Shown: piece by piece, positions 20,863 through 33,833 of the stretch
Layout: each line of letters starts with the position of its first letter
Position numbering within the stretch: the first letter of the stretch is position 1
DNA from: Nansenia antarctica
Taxonomy: Eukaryota > Chordata > Actinopteri > Argentiniformes > Microstomatidae
Direction: 5' to 3'
Length of the DNA: 64,000 nucleotides
Assembly: GCA_963989245.1 (NCBI GenBank)
Contig: OZ022344.1
Location: 6,311,420 to 6,375,419, forward strand
The notes under the pieces: generated by a model
Databases searched by the model: none
What the model was told of the DNA's origin: nothing
The model's input: only the letters and a program-made list of their open reading frames with translations
Made by a program: the position numbers and the translations under genes

Positions 20863-21885
20863 ATATCTCTCTCAAAACATTATGCATTAATCCTTATGTA
20901 AGGAGTTGTTGTATGTGTGTGTGCAGGTCTATTCAGTAACTGGTTCAATACTCTATACATTCCTGTTCATAGTGGACAGTTTGCTAATCATTAAGCCGAT
21001 GATGATGACAATTCAAACGCTCCGTTCCAGAGCCCTGTGTTGCCCCCACCCCCACCCCCACCTCCCATCCCATGTCTCCATGGACCAAACGCCGCAGCAT
21101 CACCGGTTGCCTCAGAACTGCGTTTCCTCTGCAAACGTCAATGAGTCGTTGTGATAGGTGCCGGTCTCTGAGATGTAGTCTGGTTAATACCTTCGACAAA
21201 ACAGTGGGGGGGTAACACAACGGAACACCAGTCTTACACAATGTGTATACGATTAGATGTTAGAGGACCGCCAAACGAAACACCGGCAATGTTTTAGAAA
21301 AGGTGTTGTTGTTTACCTCCTCCTCAGCAGCAGACAGCCAAAACGTTGTCGCTTCTCAGAAAAACAAAACAAAAAACAAGTCAACGGACACATATTTCGG
21401 ACATGTAAGGTATAGCCTGATGGAACATGAGTAGAATTTTGCGACCGACACCCATCTACCATCGAACAGTCCGAGATGAAATAAGGTAGGTGGTTGGGTT
21501 GGCTGGCTGGTTGTGTTCGGAAATGCTGTCAGATTTTGAGTGTGTTACATTGTTGTTACATTGTTACATTGTTGCACTACATGAATAGACTAACAGACCA
21601 CATCTGGTTCATGTTTAGTTCGTGTTATATCTCAAGTTACTTTACGTGCAGGCTACCATGTGTGTAATGCATATGCAATGTGTGGTTATGTTATGACGAT
21701 GACGGATGCCGTGTTTCGCGTATGAGAGTTGGAACCGGAGTGAAGTAGGCTGCAGGCGACACTGTTCAGGTATTGATAAAGTCCAAATGTAATGATTGCC
21801 TTTAAGGCTATGCGCAAATGGGTGATATGGGGATGATGAAATGGTCACATTGACCTTTAATTTCCTTGTGTGTATGTGTGTGTGC

Positions 21886-21952
<67 letters not shown>

Positions 21953-22433
21953 CGCGCGCGCTTGTTAGTCACTGTCAGACCTGGGTTAAAACACTGTTTG
22001 ATCTTTTCTCCAAGTAGGCTACTTGAGGTGCGCTTGATTTAACTTCCCTGGCACAATTTAAACCATCCTATAACACTCCATACGAGTGCTAAACCCGCCC
22101 ACCTGGAGCAAATCACGCTAAATGAAGTGCACCTCAAGTAAGTCCAATTGAAGGAAAGGTACTATTTCAACCTCAACTCAAACGTTTTGCATATACTCTA
22201 AAATGAACCTTGCCTTGGAGGTTAACTCTGATTATCCATTTCAGACGATTTGCAGAGTCAGAAGTTTGAGAGGTAATAAAACAAGACATATAGCCAGATA
22301 TTATATAATTGTCATAGAACCTGAAAGGGCATGACCTCCTAACAATGGGACGATAAAACAATGTCATTCTTTCTCCATAATTGCTGACAGTGAATCCAAT
22401 ATCCTCAATAGGATATCTCTCTCTCTCTTTCTC

Positions 22434-22515
<82 letters not shown>
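20776..22515. repeat. Cluster of CT and GT/GC microsatellites
   Basis: CT runs lie at 20780-20872 and 22415-22513. A GT run at 21868-21944 passes into pure GC alternation (GCGCGC, 21945-21961). The intervening DNA has no supported gene. Confidence 0.85.
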
Positions 22516-22520
<5 letters not shown>

Positions 22521-24585
22521 CGGATGCCCTCAACTTACAGTACAGTAGGTTTTCTGATTTTGCCCTTCTGCAAATGTCTAGAGAGATTTAGAGAAACATA
22601 CAAGACTCATCAGTTACAGTAGCCAGGCCTCTTGATGTACTATATACAGACGAACTATACCGGAGCCTCTTCCCAGTCAGATGGATTCAGTGGTGTAGTC
22701 TATGTGATACGCAGGACTACTCCGTATACCCACTAGGAAAGGCCAAGGATTTCCATACACCCACTTAAAAATGTGCGAGGATACGTAACAGCGTGTTTTG
22801 TTTTGTGACAGAACTTTCACTTTCATTCATAAAATTCACCCTGTCTGTGTTACGAAGCACTTGAATTTAGGATCATCGGGACTGACTATAGCGTCATATA
22901 CCATCAAAGGGAGGAGATGCGACATGAAATATGTCAAAATGCAGCACTATCATGCAGAGATCAGCCGTATAACATGTCATGTTAGATATATATAACGTTA
23001 GACAGGGAGCGCAGATTTATTTTTATGGGGTTCCGAAATGAACGATATGAGGCTGGGAGGGGGAAATCACAGTATACCCACTAGAAAAAACTAGACTCCA
23101 CCACTGGATGGATTCATGTTTCAATGTAACCTGGCACACCTCACCTCGCTCAGGCGAGTCAGGGGGGGCGGATCGATCCTTGAGTTGACGCCGCGACCCG
23201 GGCCGCCGTTGTTGTTGTTGGACAGGACTGTGCCACAATTAAAAGCTCATTTTGTCATCGGAAGGCTGATTAATAATTCAACTCAGCTCGATTGGGCCAC
23301 AAATCTGCGGAGGGCATGCTAGAGGGCCTGTCACAGGCAGCTTGGAGCTCCTTGGCACTGCGGGCCCCGCAGCGAGCGCTGGACAGCGGGAACCGCCTAG
23401 GGAGCGAGCAAGGACAGCTGGTCCTGTCAAAACATCCAGTCAATGGTGTTTCAAAGGGAAAGGGGGGGGGGGGGGGGTATGTACTGTACTCTATGTGTTA
23501 CCTCCCAGGTGAGATGGTTTGGTTGTGATGTCATCTTGGCAGATGTTTCACTTATCCTTGCCTGTTTGAACTGTGACTATAGTCATGTTCATTAAAGCTT
23601 CAACTCTAGTTCATTAAGTCGGACTTTGCTTTATTTAAAAGAGTAACATGAAAGGGGGCGGAATGAACGCAGATTTAGGTGACTGAACATACACCGAAGC
23701 TCACCACCACCACCATGCCAAAACATAGCTGACAGAAGTGACAGTAATTACAGTAAAACCTCAGTCTTTGTTCAAGGTTCTCTGTTTAGTCACCCTCGGT
23801 TGCCACACTGGGGGGGGGGTCTCTGCTGCCAGAGAGCTAACTAAGAGAGCTGGCTCAGACCCAGAATGGCGGTTGGTTGGGTGAAACCAAGCTGGCTCAG
23901 ATCCAGAATGGCGGTTGGTTGGGTGGTCTCTAGGCAGTCGTTAGTCAGGCTTAGCGCAGGGTGATTCCACATGATGTATCTCTGACCAGTACAGTACTCA
24001 AAGGCTGGAGACTTCTGAGAAGCGATTGCCTGAGAGACATTTCCGGTGATTTTCAGATTCTGAATAATTCAATGTGAATCGTCAGCCTTGGGTTAGACTC
24101 TATACGTGTTTTAAATTGTTCATAGGGGGTGTCTCCTAGGGGAATATAGGCCAATAGGAAAGCGGGCTACAACGTTGATTTACTAGGAATTTGAAAGGAC
24201 AAAAAACATGTTATCTCAATTTGCAAAAGATGAGCCGACTACCGCAGTCAAGGGGAAAGATGAGAAACGATGGTAATTGATTATTTACAGCAAAATGGTG
24301 CATGAAATTATGGTCCTGGTTGATGGATGTGTCCCGCCTCCCCCCCCCCCTCACAGTGTGGGTCATGGGTGGTAGAGGAGAGCAGGATGTAAGGAATTGA
24401 ACAGAGAGTGTCCCTGACCTCGCCATGCAAAGACCATGATCCTCCATAATCGTCTTTCCTCTGTGTGACATCACGCTGCAGCCTCTCTAGAGAGTGTTCG
24501 ACCGCCAGGCATTTTCATTTGATCACGGCTAAAGACAGAGCAGCACCACACTGTTTATCTACAGCTGTCCCAGATCATTAGCATT
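22516..24585. other. Intergenic DNA with a 35-bp tandem duplication
   Basis: GCTGGCTCAGACCCAGAATG plus GCGGTTGGTTGGGTG occurs at 23849-23883 and again at 23891-23925 with one change. A poly-G run is at 23462-23477. No exon recognised. Confidence 0.65.
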
Positions 24586-24942
24586 TTTCTCTTCTCCTCT
24601 CCTCTCCTCTCTTCTCTGTATACGTGTTACATTGTTATACTGTATTTTTTGTTGTCTCATCCAGAGGACATCCCAGATCATTAGCATTTTTCTCTTCTAT
24701 CCTCTCTTCTCTCCTCTCCTTTCCTCTCCTTTCCTCTCCTCTCCTCTCCTCTCCTCTCTTCTCTTCTGTTCTCTACCCTTATCTTCTCTTCTCCTCTCTT
24801 CTCTTCTCTTCTATTCTCTTCTCATCTCCTATCCTCTCCTCTCTGTTTTCTCCTCTCCACTCTTCTCCTCTCCTCTCCTCTCCTCTCCTCTCCTTTCCTG
24901 TCTTCTCCTCTCCTCCCTTCCTCCTGTCCTCTCTTCTCTGTT
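24586..24942. repeat. Long polypyrimidine tract (TCTCC type)
   Basis: About 350 bp of almost pure pyrimidine on the plus strand, mostly TCTCC and TTCTC units, interrupted at 24615-24690. A segment CATCCCAGATCATTAGCATTTTT occurs on both sides (24569 and 24670), showing a local duplication. The long leucine/serine frames through it are artefacts. Confidence 0.93.
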
Positions 24943-25661
24943 ATATACATACATTTATTGACATTTTTTATTTACGGTTGTACATTTCTGTACACTGTAC
25001 ATTTATTGCTGTCTTGTTTTCGAGTTTCTCCCGACAGTACCTCTCTCTGCTTTGCCTTTCAGCAGTACAGTATGTAGTGGGCGTAGGGTCAGCTGGTGTA
25101 CACAGCAAGGCAATTACAGTACAGTACCTCCACCATCCCCACGTGTCTTTGGAAACACTGAGTATTGTGGAGCCGTGTTGTGTGACACTCGTGTGGACAT
25201 GGATTGCCAAACTGCCTGCGCCGTGAGGCACCCTGGAGCGTGTGTCAAAACACACGCCACTCTGTCGCCGCCACTGCAGCTCATAACTCTTGGGGTTCAT
25301 TTATCGTTCTTGAAATGAAAAAAATGATTTATAAAATAATTTATACACATGCAGTTCAATGTGCCACCGGCCACTAAGGCAAAAATGTATTCATTAGTAA
25401 AAAAAAAAAAAAAGTATATATATATATATATTTAAATATTTGTGTATTGTTTGTTTGTTTCTATATCGTATGTGATTGAGGTCAGTTGAGAAGTGATGTG
25501 GTGGTTATACAAAGATAGGAAAGAAGTTCTGTTCCTAGCGCAACGAAGGAAAAGCTCCTGACTAGGAAAGGTTATCAGTCTGAGACAGCGGTAAAGGTTG
25601 TTCTGAAGATGCAAGTAACAAGAAGACGTTGGTCGTTGGAAGTTAATCCTTATGTATACTG

Positions 25662-25744
<83 letters not shown>

Positions 25745-26166
25745 TCTATAAGGCAGAAGAGGAGATTGTTTTGCTGTTTTGTCCTTGAGTGAGGATGTAT
25801 TTTTAGACTCTTGACCGTAGCGTGTTGCTCGCATAACTGTCAGTTTGATTCTCCATAGAAACAAGGCTTGTGCTGTATGGGAGGCAGATTGATGCAGAGA
25901 GGAGATTAGAGTGTGGGAGAGGTTACCATTGATCAGCCTATGATCCACAGTGAGGAGCCGGATGGAAGACGACGTGGCGATGTGCGCTGTGCATTAGAGT
26001 GTTAATTCAATTAGATGTGTATATTTCAAAAGCGATTTCCTGGTGCTTGCAGTCGATTTTTTCTTTCGGCGGGAAAGTACATTAACAGCACTCATCATTG
26101 AGTGAATGTGAAACTTGGTTGCTGCTGCAGCCCTTACCAATGAGGTTCGATGACAGTTTTACAATT
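24943..26166. repeat. Intergenic DNA with TA microsatellites
   Basis: TA runs lie at 25416-25431, 25663-25684 and 25696-25741. No exon is supported. Confidence 0.7.
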
Positions 26167-26311
26167 ACATTTTTCGACATTCAGCAGACGCTTTTATCCA
26201 AAGCGACTTACAACAAGTACATCGGTCTAAAGTAAGTGAATCATCTATACCGCATAAGTCATCATAAGAAACAATCTATGCTAGGACCAGGGGCCATTGG
26301 CAGTCACAATG
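26167..26311 (+). mobile_element. SINE family A copy
   Basis: Starts ACATTTTTCGACATTCAGCA, with the core GCTTTTATCCAAAGCGACTT, and ends CCATTGGCAGTCACAATGC. It matches the copies at 45591 and 46057 along its length. Confidence 0.88.
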
Positions 26312-28680
26312 CTTTTGTCATCCCGCATTCAAATCTCTGGATAAAGAGGCCTCTACTCTGCAAAACGGTCATCTACTCATGGAGAGCATGCTTCGTCATT
26401 TCACCTGAGAAAATTTAATATGACCCTGCTGAGGTTACTCTCAGGCCATCCCATAATGCAGCTGATGGAGCGGATGGAGGTGATTACTTCCTGGTTATGT
26501 TGATAGATATTTGTGCTCTCCTTTCAGCAGGACAATCCTCTTTCGTCTCCTCTCCTCTCCTCTCCTCTTCTCTCCTCCTCCTCTCCTCTCCTCTCCTCCT
26601 CCTCCAACAGTCTGTCCATCCTCTGCAACAAAAGAAAACAAGGATGGAGAAGGGGAGAGACGGGGTTTGTTCAATTACACACAACGTCATTTGTAACTGG
26701 AAATGATGAATAACCTCCATCTCTCTCACCAGTGCTGCTTAATGCACCTCTCTGTATTCATCGCTTTCCATTTCATTTGCAACATCTCGAATAGATCCAT
26801 CCATCGTTTAGGCTAAATGTTGGGAATAGCTGCTAAACAGTACGTCCCTGATGGACCATCTCTCTGAGCGATCCTGTCGAGAATGAGTCCCTCCCTCGGC
26901 TGTGTCACTAAAGGGATCCTCTGACACAAATTTGCATGTTAAGCTGTGCGTCGCTCACCGGGGACGATTAATCAGCAGCACAGCAATTAATGAGTCTGTA
27001 TCCCTTGGTGATTAATTACGTCTCCTGCGTCCAACTCAGGGAAGATGCTGGACCAGCTGTTTGCCCCAGTTAGTGTTTTTTGACGTTGTGTAATATTTAC
27101 TCAACTTGAGAAGACAAATATGCTGTAATTGTCGCAGTGGCAGCGGAGTAATGGTTGTTTTCCCAGGCAATTAAATCATAAAAGCACGCAGGGTGTTTTT
27201 GCGAAAATGAAGATTGCGTCGGATAATTTGCGCGCCGTTCCTGAAACTGTCTTGTTGTGCCTAGAGTCACAGTGTGCAGTAATCAACAGTAAAGCCAGAT
27301 AAATCATACATATGCATTTACTGCAGTATTCAGTCGTTCATAATGGGAGCTAATGGGAGTACTCTGTGTACTCGGCTGTGGAGTTTTTTTTTTGTTATTT
27401 TAGGATTAAAATCAAAAGAAACATAAATTCAACATGTTTTTTGGAGGGTGTCCCATTTTCTTTCAAGAAGTTCCTGCAGCAGTGAGATAGCGTAATTCAT
27501 AGTTCTAATGACTGATGTACTATTCCGACTGCTGGCTTATTTAAATCTACACATCCCCTCTGCTTTCTGATCCAAGCTTAAGAACATTCTGTATGAAGAA
27601 CTTGCAGGAGGAAATAGAAAAAGTAACATTTTTAGACTGATTGGGCTCCTGTACACCCACTACCACTCTTGGGACTTCGAGCAGCACCAATGGAAAAAAC
27701 ACATTACTACAGCCCAGTCAGTGTGCAGGAGAGAGGGAAAGATCAACTGACAAACTGACAAACTGACAAACTGTTGTTTTTTTTACAGTTGCTAACGTTC
27801 TTGTTACACTTTGGAAGGAGGAAGGCCATGCAGGCCAGGCAACTCTCGCTGCTTCTATCTGCCTTCAGGATAATTCCTCCCCCCATGAACGCCAAGACAA
27901 TTGATTATTCCATGATTATTTCATGTGCCATTAAAAAAAAAAAAAAATCATCGTCATCGGTGCTGATTCTGCTTGTCAGCTGAGAGACAGGGGGCTCTGT
28001 GGGTGTGACATTACCCTGAGAGTCAGCAGCAGCAGCAGCACAGGCAGGGGGGGGGGGGGACAGATAAAAGGTCAGTGAGCAGATCAGGAGGCCTCTGAAG
28101 TCGGACAAACACAGCGGGATGTCATCCGCTCGTGGCTCGCCGCCTCAGATTACAGTCACTCAGAGGAAGCAAAGCGCTGACCCTCGGGGCCAGACATCAC
28201 AGCCGCCCAGCTCCGTTGGCGGCGGCTCCGTGGTGGCATCTCCGTGTTATCAAAACACAGCCACCTCCAACAGGGACGGACGGACGTTGGACCGGTCATT
28301 CCAAGTCAGCGAAAAACCTCACGCTGGCTCTTTTCATCACACTGCTTAAGCACAAGTGTTTTCCCCTCTGTGGTTTACAGCGATGATGGGGTATAGTGTA
28401 TCTATATCTACTGCAACCGCCCGAATAATGTTGTTGTGGTTGTCAGTCGCACAGCAGGTGCTGGACGTTCTGCCCGGGCTGCCCCACTGGGATTCTCAGT
28501 CGGCAAGGCAACAGAAGAACAGAGATCACTCCAAGGACCTGTAAGGGCAGTGCTTCGGAGCGTTGGAATGACTTCTCTTTGGTTCTTTGATTTTCTCATC
28601 CCTAATCCCAAAGTCCATCTACTGTAACTGGAAGCTGCTTAATAGAGCTTCCCAGAGTAATTAAAAAAGGGCCTATTTTA
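26312..28680. other. Intergenic DNA, possibly including conserved non-coding sequence
   Basis: A pyrimidine-rich tract lies at 26540-26605, poly-A at 27935-27948 and poly-G at 28049-28059. The block 26880-27340 is free of obvious repeats and has homeodomain-type ATTA motifs (GATTAATCAGC, GCAATTAATGAG, GTGATTAATTACG). The open frame at 28119-28349 has no recognisable domain. Confidence 0.5.
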
Positions 28681-28682
28681 CC

Positions 28683-28790
28683 CACACATGCACGCGTGCA
28701 CAGACGCAGGCACATACGCAGGCACATACGCAGGCACGTACGCAGGCACGTACGCAGGCACGTACGCAGGCACGCACGTACGCAGGCACG

Positions 28791-28853
<63 letters not shown>
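28683..28853. repeat. 12-bp ACGCAGGCACGT array plus CA microsatellite
   Basis: About eight copies of a 10-12 bp ACGCAGGCAC(G/A)T unit lie at 28703-28795 and then a CA run to 28853. CpG steps remain intact throughout the first part. Confidence 0.93.
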
Positions 28854-28856
<3 letters not shown>

Positions 28857-29127
28857 GACACAGGGTAAGGGTTGATTATTGTCCATGAACCCAGTGGAGG
28901 ATTTTCTGACTGAAGTCAAGGAATACTCTAGCACTCTCTCAACCAGCAGATTAAACTAAACTCGAGTCTTGAGAGGCTTGAAAATCACACCATGCTTCGG
29001 TATGACATAATCCTGCCTAGGAAGAAAGTCGGGATCTTACATAATGAAGCTTTGAAGCCAATGCGGTAGATTATAACAAAACAAGAAAGTTACAAAATCG
29101 CTTACTTTTGATGGCAAGAAGAAACGT

Positions 29128-29371
29128 GACAGCTGTGGCGCAGGAACTAAAGCCACTAGCCAGCGTCTAATGATTGGCGGTTCGAACACCGGGCTGGCCA
29201 CATGTGGAGGTGTCCTTGGGCAAAACACTGAACCCCAAATTGCTCCCAATGAGCGGGCTGGCGCCTTGCATGGTAGCTTGCCGCGATTGGTGTGTGAATG
29301 TGTGTGTGAATGCGAGGCGATTGTAAAGTGCTTTGGAATAAGGCGCTATTATAAGTCAGTCCATTTACCAT
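29128..29371 (+). mobile_element. tRNA-derived SINE family B, copy 2
   Basis: It has the box GGCGGTTCGAACACC and the body GGCCACATGTGGAGGTGTCC, TTGGGCAAAACACTGAACCC, closely matching the copy at 12736. It ends GCGCTATTATAAGTCAGTCC. AAGAAAC occurs on both sides (29118 and 29373), a likely target-site duplication. Confidence 0.88.
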
Positions 29372-29499
29372 TTAAGAAACTGGAAGGTGCCAGAATGAAC
29401 TGTGGAGAATACTGATGCCCCGTGACGATCTTTCTGCCTTTATGTGAGCATTTGATTAGGATCCATGTCTTTTACAGTTGGGTATGACACCATTGATAG

Positions 29500-30450
29500 A
29501 ATGAGATATTATTCATATTATGAGATATTACAGTTTTTCTCTAGCGCTTGAACACGTTTTCTCTAAGCATAGCTCATTTTCTCTTAACTCTTACGGTTTT
29601 TCTCTATCGCTTTAACCCTAACATTGGAACCTCAAACACAATGACCAAAACCTGAAACTGGTGTATTTTATCTCACACCAATTCTTCACAATGACAAACA
29701 CATTTCTTGCTTATCACTCATTTTGCAGCTCTAAACCACACAGTTAACAACACACTAAACACAATTCTCTACATTTGGCACACTCTTCCTTGATAAAATC
29801 TCTTGTGTTCACATGGAAAACACCACCATTCAGAATGCTAAAAACCACCAATCACACAATCACACTCGTAGCTTTAGCAATAAAAGGGCCAAAGGTGAGC
29901 TCTCCTGTGTTGAAATATATCAGGGTACGTATGTCAGGGCTGGATTCGTCATGCCAGGCGATACTTTCCCATCTGCTTGGCCAGGGAGAACATTGCCTGT
30001 GATGTCGACGAGGTCTCTCTGCCGGCTCTCCCCTGCGCGTGGTGGGAACAGGAGAACCTGGAAGTCAATGACATGTTCATGCAGAGCACCTCTGAATGAT
30101 TACTGCAGTGGCTTGTTTCTTTTTCTTTACAAGGAAACAGAATGTCAGAATGTCAGAATGTCAGAATGTCAGAATGTCAGAATGTCACGCGACAGTGGTG
30201 GATGGGGAGAGTGTGTGTCAAGCACACTTACCTGCACATTTATACGTTCCCCTCTTTGTCATGGCTGCAGTACTGAGAGTCAAGAGCATAACTCTTAGTC
30301 TGGTGAAATTACCCTCCATTGACTGTGGTGTGGCTGGCAGGGGAGGTGTGTGTGTGTGTGACCGACATTGATGTTGTGTCTAGGTATCGGTCAGGCAGTT
30401 TGAAGCCTAGCTGGGTGTCTTTTTCCCTGCGTGATGCTACATGTATCCTA
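29500..30450. other. Intergenic DNA, possible repeat 29530-29900
   Basis: TTTTTCTCTA(G/T)CGCTT recurs at 29534 and 29599 with a CTTAACTCTTACGG phrase, in the style of DNA-transposon ends, but I find no matching partner end. An 8-bp AGAATGTC run of about six copies is at 30140-30187. No gene seen. Confidence 0.45.
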
Positions 30451-30459
30451 GGACTTGTG

Positions 30460-30591
30460 AACACACACACGCCGCACGCACCCACGCACACACACACATG
30501 CCGCGCGCACGCACGCACGCAATGGCTATATCACTATATCTAAGTCCTAGGAGTTGTGAACACACACGCAGACATGCATGCACGCACGCAT

Positions 30592-30631
<40 letters not shown>
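30460..30631. repeat. CA/CGCA compound microsatellite, duplicated segment
   Basis: ATCCTAGGACTTGTGAACAC at 30447 and AAGTCCTAGGAGTTGTGAAC at 30542 each precede a CA/CGCA tract, so the tract and its left flank were duplicated. The final CA run is 30592-30630. Confidence 0.85.
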
Positions 30632-30633
<2 letters not shown>

Positions 30634-30805
30634 ACAATGGCTTTGTGTTCAACCCCTGGAGTGACCTGGTTACAACATGTGGTACTATTCCCCATTTGGG
30701 AATGCTTCAAAACCACATGTCTGGTTTTCAAATGGGGATGTTATTGATTTGTCTTCTCTTTTGTTCTCTCTCCCCTTAACTTCAACCTATCCTGTGTCTC
30801 TGACT

Positions 30806-31342
30806 GTACCTCCTCATTCCTCTGTACCTCCTCATCCCTCTGTACCTCCTCATCCCTCTGTACCTCCTCATCCCTCTGTACCTCCTCATCCATCTGACTG
30901 TACCTCCTCATCCCTCTGTACCTCCTCATCCCTCTGTACCTCCTCATCCCTCTGTACCTCCTCATCCCTCTGTACCTCCTCATCCCTCTGTACCTCCTCA
31001 TCCCTCTGTACCTCCTCATCCCTGTGTACCTCCTCATCCCTCTGACTGTACCTCCTCATCCCTCTGTACCTCCTCATCCACATGACTGTACCTCCTCATC
31101 CCTCTGTACCTCCTCATCCCTCTGTACCTCCTCATCCCTCTGTACCTCCTCATCCCTCTGACTGTACCTCCTCATCCACATGACTGTACCTCCTCATCCC
31201 TCTGTACCTCCTCATCCCTCTGACTGCACCTCCTCATCCCTCTGTACCTCCTCATCCCTCTGACTCTACCTCCTCATCCCTCTGTACCTCCTCATCCCTC
31301 TGTCTCTACCTCCTCATCCCTCTGTCTCTACCTCCTCATCCA
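30806..31342. repeat. 18-bp minisatellite (TGTACCTCCTCATCCCTC)
   Basis: About 29 copies of an 18-bp unit, with occasional GACTGTACC insertions that change spacing. Both strands are open because the unit has no stops: SLCTSS on plus, and MRRYRG or EEVQRD on minus. Confidence 0.97.
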
Positions 31343-32494
31343 GGTCAGACCATTTCATTGTCTCAGTTCATCCTCGCTTAACATAAAAAGAAAAAGAAAA
31401 AAAGTAAGTACCTTCTCCTACAGGAGAATGACAGTAGACCATGACTAACAGGGATGTCTTCATTCGTAGGACAAGGAGATCGGACTAAATGTATGATGAC
31501 ACAATGACAACCAATAAACCCTAATGGTTATGAATACTGTGCACCAAATATTTTTTTCCCCTCATAATCCATAAAACAAAAATCATTGAGATTGTTGCAT
31601 TTAGTAACTCTCGCTAAAAGTCTCTGTTAGGATGACCCAAAAAAGTATTTTTGTATGGCTCCAGTAGGTCTCTTACTGTGTTGTTGTTACCACTTTGATA
31701 CGCTGTGAATATTTCAGTGTCCTCTCGCTGAGGCCCAAACACAGACAACTCTGTTTGTGAGAAGATGGTTTCTTTCCTGCAGGGTATTTAAATTCGCTCA
31801 ACACAGTGTGTGTGTTTTTTTCTTTACTTTGTTAATCCCTGAGGTAGGAATCTTCATAAAAATTAAGCCGATACAGTCACAGCCTTGTCTAACAGCCTGC
31901 TTTTATCTAGTCTAAGTAGTCCCAGTCATTTGCATGACAATGGGGTTATATCTTCACACTCATAATGTTAATAATAGCATTAGCGCATATCATCGCTTCA
32001 TGATTTTAGACTACAGTAGTAGGTTCATTGTGGATTCGTGTGCACGCGTTCATGCATGCAGGACACAAACACAGAGAGGCACTTTGAGTCGCGGGGAGGC
32101 GTAGTTAATCACACACCAGCATCTCCACAAGTCACACCACATCCATAACACAAATGTCTCGTTTCAATCCCCGGCTCTTTGCTCATCACTTTCCACCACA
32201 GCAGACAAAATGTATGAAATGCAGATGTGAATTTGTCTTTGTCCTCTAAAAACCTAACCAGGTTAAACCAGACATACTGTAACTTATAAACAAGTGGAAA
32301 AAACTTGTCATTCTCTCATGGTGGTGAAGACGTTCTCTGTTCATTAGCATGAGCGAACAGGCGACGGTATTCTACGTTTATGGAATTGATATTGAAGGGC
32401 ATGATGTAATGCACTAACTCATGTTGTCCTGTACTGCGGCAAGATTTGCAGCCAAGGCAGGAACCTCAGTTCCCCTCCCTTGGCTGCGATACAC
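31343..32494. other. Intergenic DNA, no gene seen
   Basis: No exon or recognised transposon end. Confidence 0.55.
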
Positions 32495-32606
32495 ACACGC
32501 GCGTACGTACGTACGTACGTACGTTCACAGTCACGGACGTACGCACACACGACCGCACGCACGCACGCACGCATGCACGCACGCACGTGCACACACACAA
32601 AACACA

Positions 32607-32660
<54 letters not shown>

Positions 32661-32706
32661 TGCACAGACACACACACACACACACACACACAGACACACA
32701 CACACA
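32495..32706. repeat. GTAC, CGCA and CA compound microsatellite
   Basis: A GTAC run (32501-32524) is followed by CGCA repeats and two CA runs. All frames through it are open because of the dinucleotide periodicity. Confidence 0.95.
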
Positions 32707-32837
32707 GCATCTAGACTAGAGCTTGGTCTTGGACATGACTTGCCCTTTAGGTGTGTCAAGCCCTCTACATGTAGCATTACTTCATCTGTTGTCTGTACAG
32801 TACCACACTGTACTGTAGGCCAAGATACAAACAGCCC

Positions 32838-33128
32838 ATCCTCCTCCACCTCCACCTCCACCTCCTCCTCCACCACCACCTCCACTTTCAACACCACCAC
32901 AACCTCCATCTCCACCTCCACCTCCACCTCCTCCTCCACCACCACCTCCATCTCCACCTCCACCTCCACCTCCACCTCCACCACCACCTCCACCACCACC
33001 TCCACCACCTCCACCTCCACCTCCACCTCCTCCTCCTCCTCCACCTCCACCTCCACCTCCACCTCCACCTCCACCACCTCCTCCTCCACCTCCACCTCCA
33101 CCACCACCACCACCTCCAACCTCCACCT
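32838..33128. repeat. CCTCCA/CCACCA hexamer array
   Basis: About 290 bp of CCTCCA, CCACCA and CCTCCT triplet pairs. The minus strand is GGAGGT/GGTGGT-rich with no stop, giving frames of up to 300 codons (Val-Glu or Gly runs) that extend into the neighbouring CA array; these are not genes. The G-rich strand has many GG pairs spaced for G-quadruplex folding. Confidence 0.95.
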
Positions 33129-33764
33129 CCAGCCTCCACACCTCCTTCGGGTGTAGATGTCCTTGTTTTGTGTTAGCCCAAACACTGCACTTTTGATTGT
33201 AAACACGGCCGTTGCATAATTCAGCGTAGGAGGAAGGCAGCTGTTCTTTAAGACAGGAAGGTAATGGGGCAGGGCAACACTCCTCCTGTGTTTCACTGGA
33301 GCCCAGGAGGCGATATCGGATGGTAGGAGCACGGCAAGAGCAAGGCTACGGTACACCCACCCACCCACCAGCCTCGGCCCTCAGCCCCCACTGGATGTCC
33401 TCTTTCTCATGGCTGACTGGATATATCATCAGCCTCTCTAACAGTCTGAGGGGTTGGAACCTTTCCAGGAGTTCTATGCATCTTGGAATTTAGAATGCTG
33501 CAGCCATAGAACTTTGAGCGTTTAATGTTAGCATTACCAGGGTGGATACAAGGCAAGAGTCTGGAACGAATGAGGAGTTGTCTTTAGTAAGTGAGCCCCC
33601 AATGTCAGTGGATCTGTGGCGGGGCCACCCTGCATAGATAGCATCTGTCTGTCAGCACAAGGCGCTGCTGCTCTCCATCCATCCCTCGGGGGTTGTAATG
33701 TGTTTCGTCTGGAGGTATTCAAGGGCTCTCAAAGGGCGCTGACGCTGACTCACCTATTTGTATA

Positions 33765-33767
<3 letters not shown>
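33129..33767. other. Intergenic DNA, no gene seen
   Basis: No exon with splice or domain support. Confidence 0.55.

Positions 33768-33833
<66 letters not shown>

Noticed and set aside
24624..25226. A 200-codon plus-strand frame rich in Leu and Ser, like a membrane protein
   Set aside because: Most of it is the TCTCC polypyrimidine tract, which is open in several frames at once.
28119..28386. Two overlapping plus-strand frames of 76 and 84 codons in GC-richer DNA
   Set aside because: Both look equally plausible and neither matches a known protein; no consistent splice context.
32466..33368. A 300-codon open frame on the minus strand, the longest in the window
   Set aside because: It is made of GGAGGT/GGTGGT and GTGT repeats (Val-Glu and Cys-Val runs) with only short ordinary sequence at the ends. 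No domain, no splice logic.
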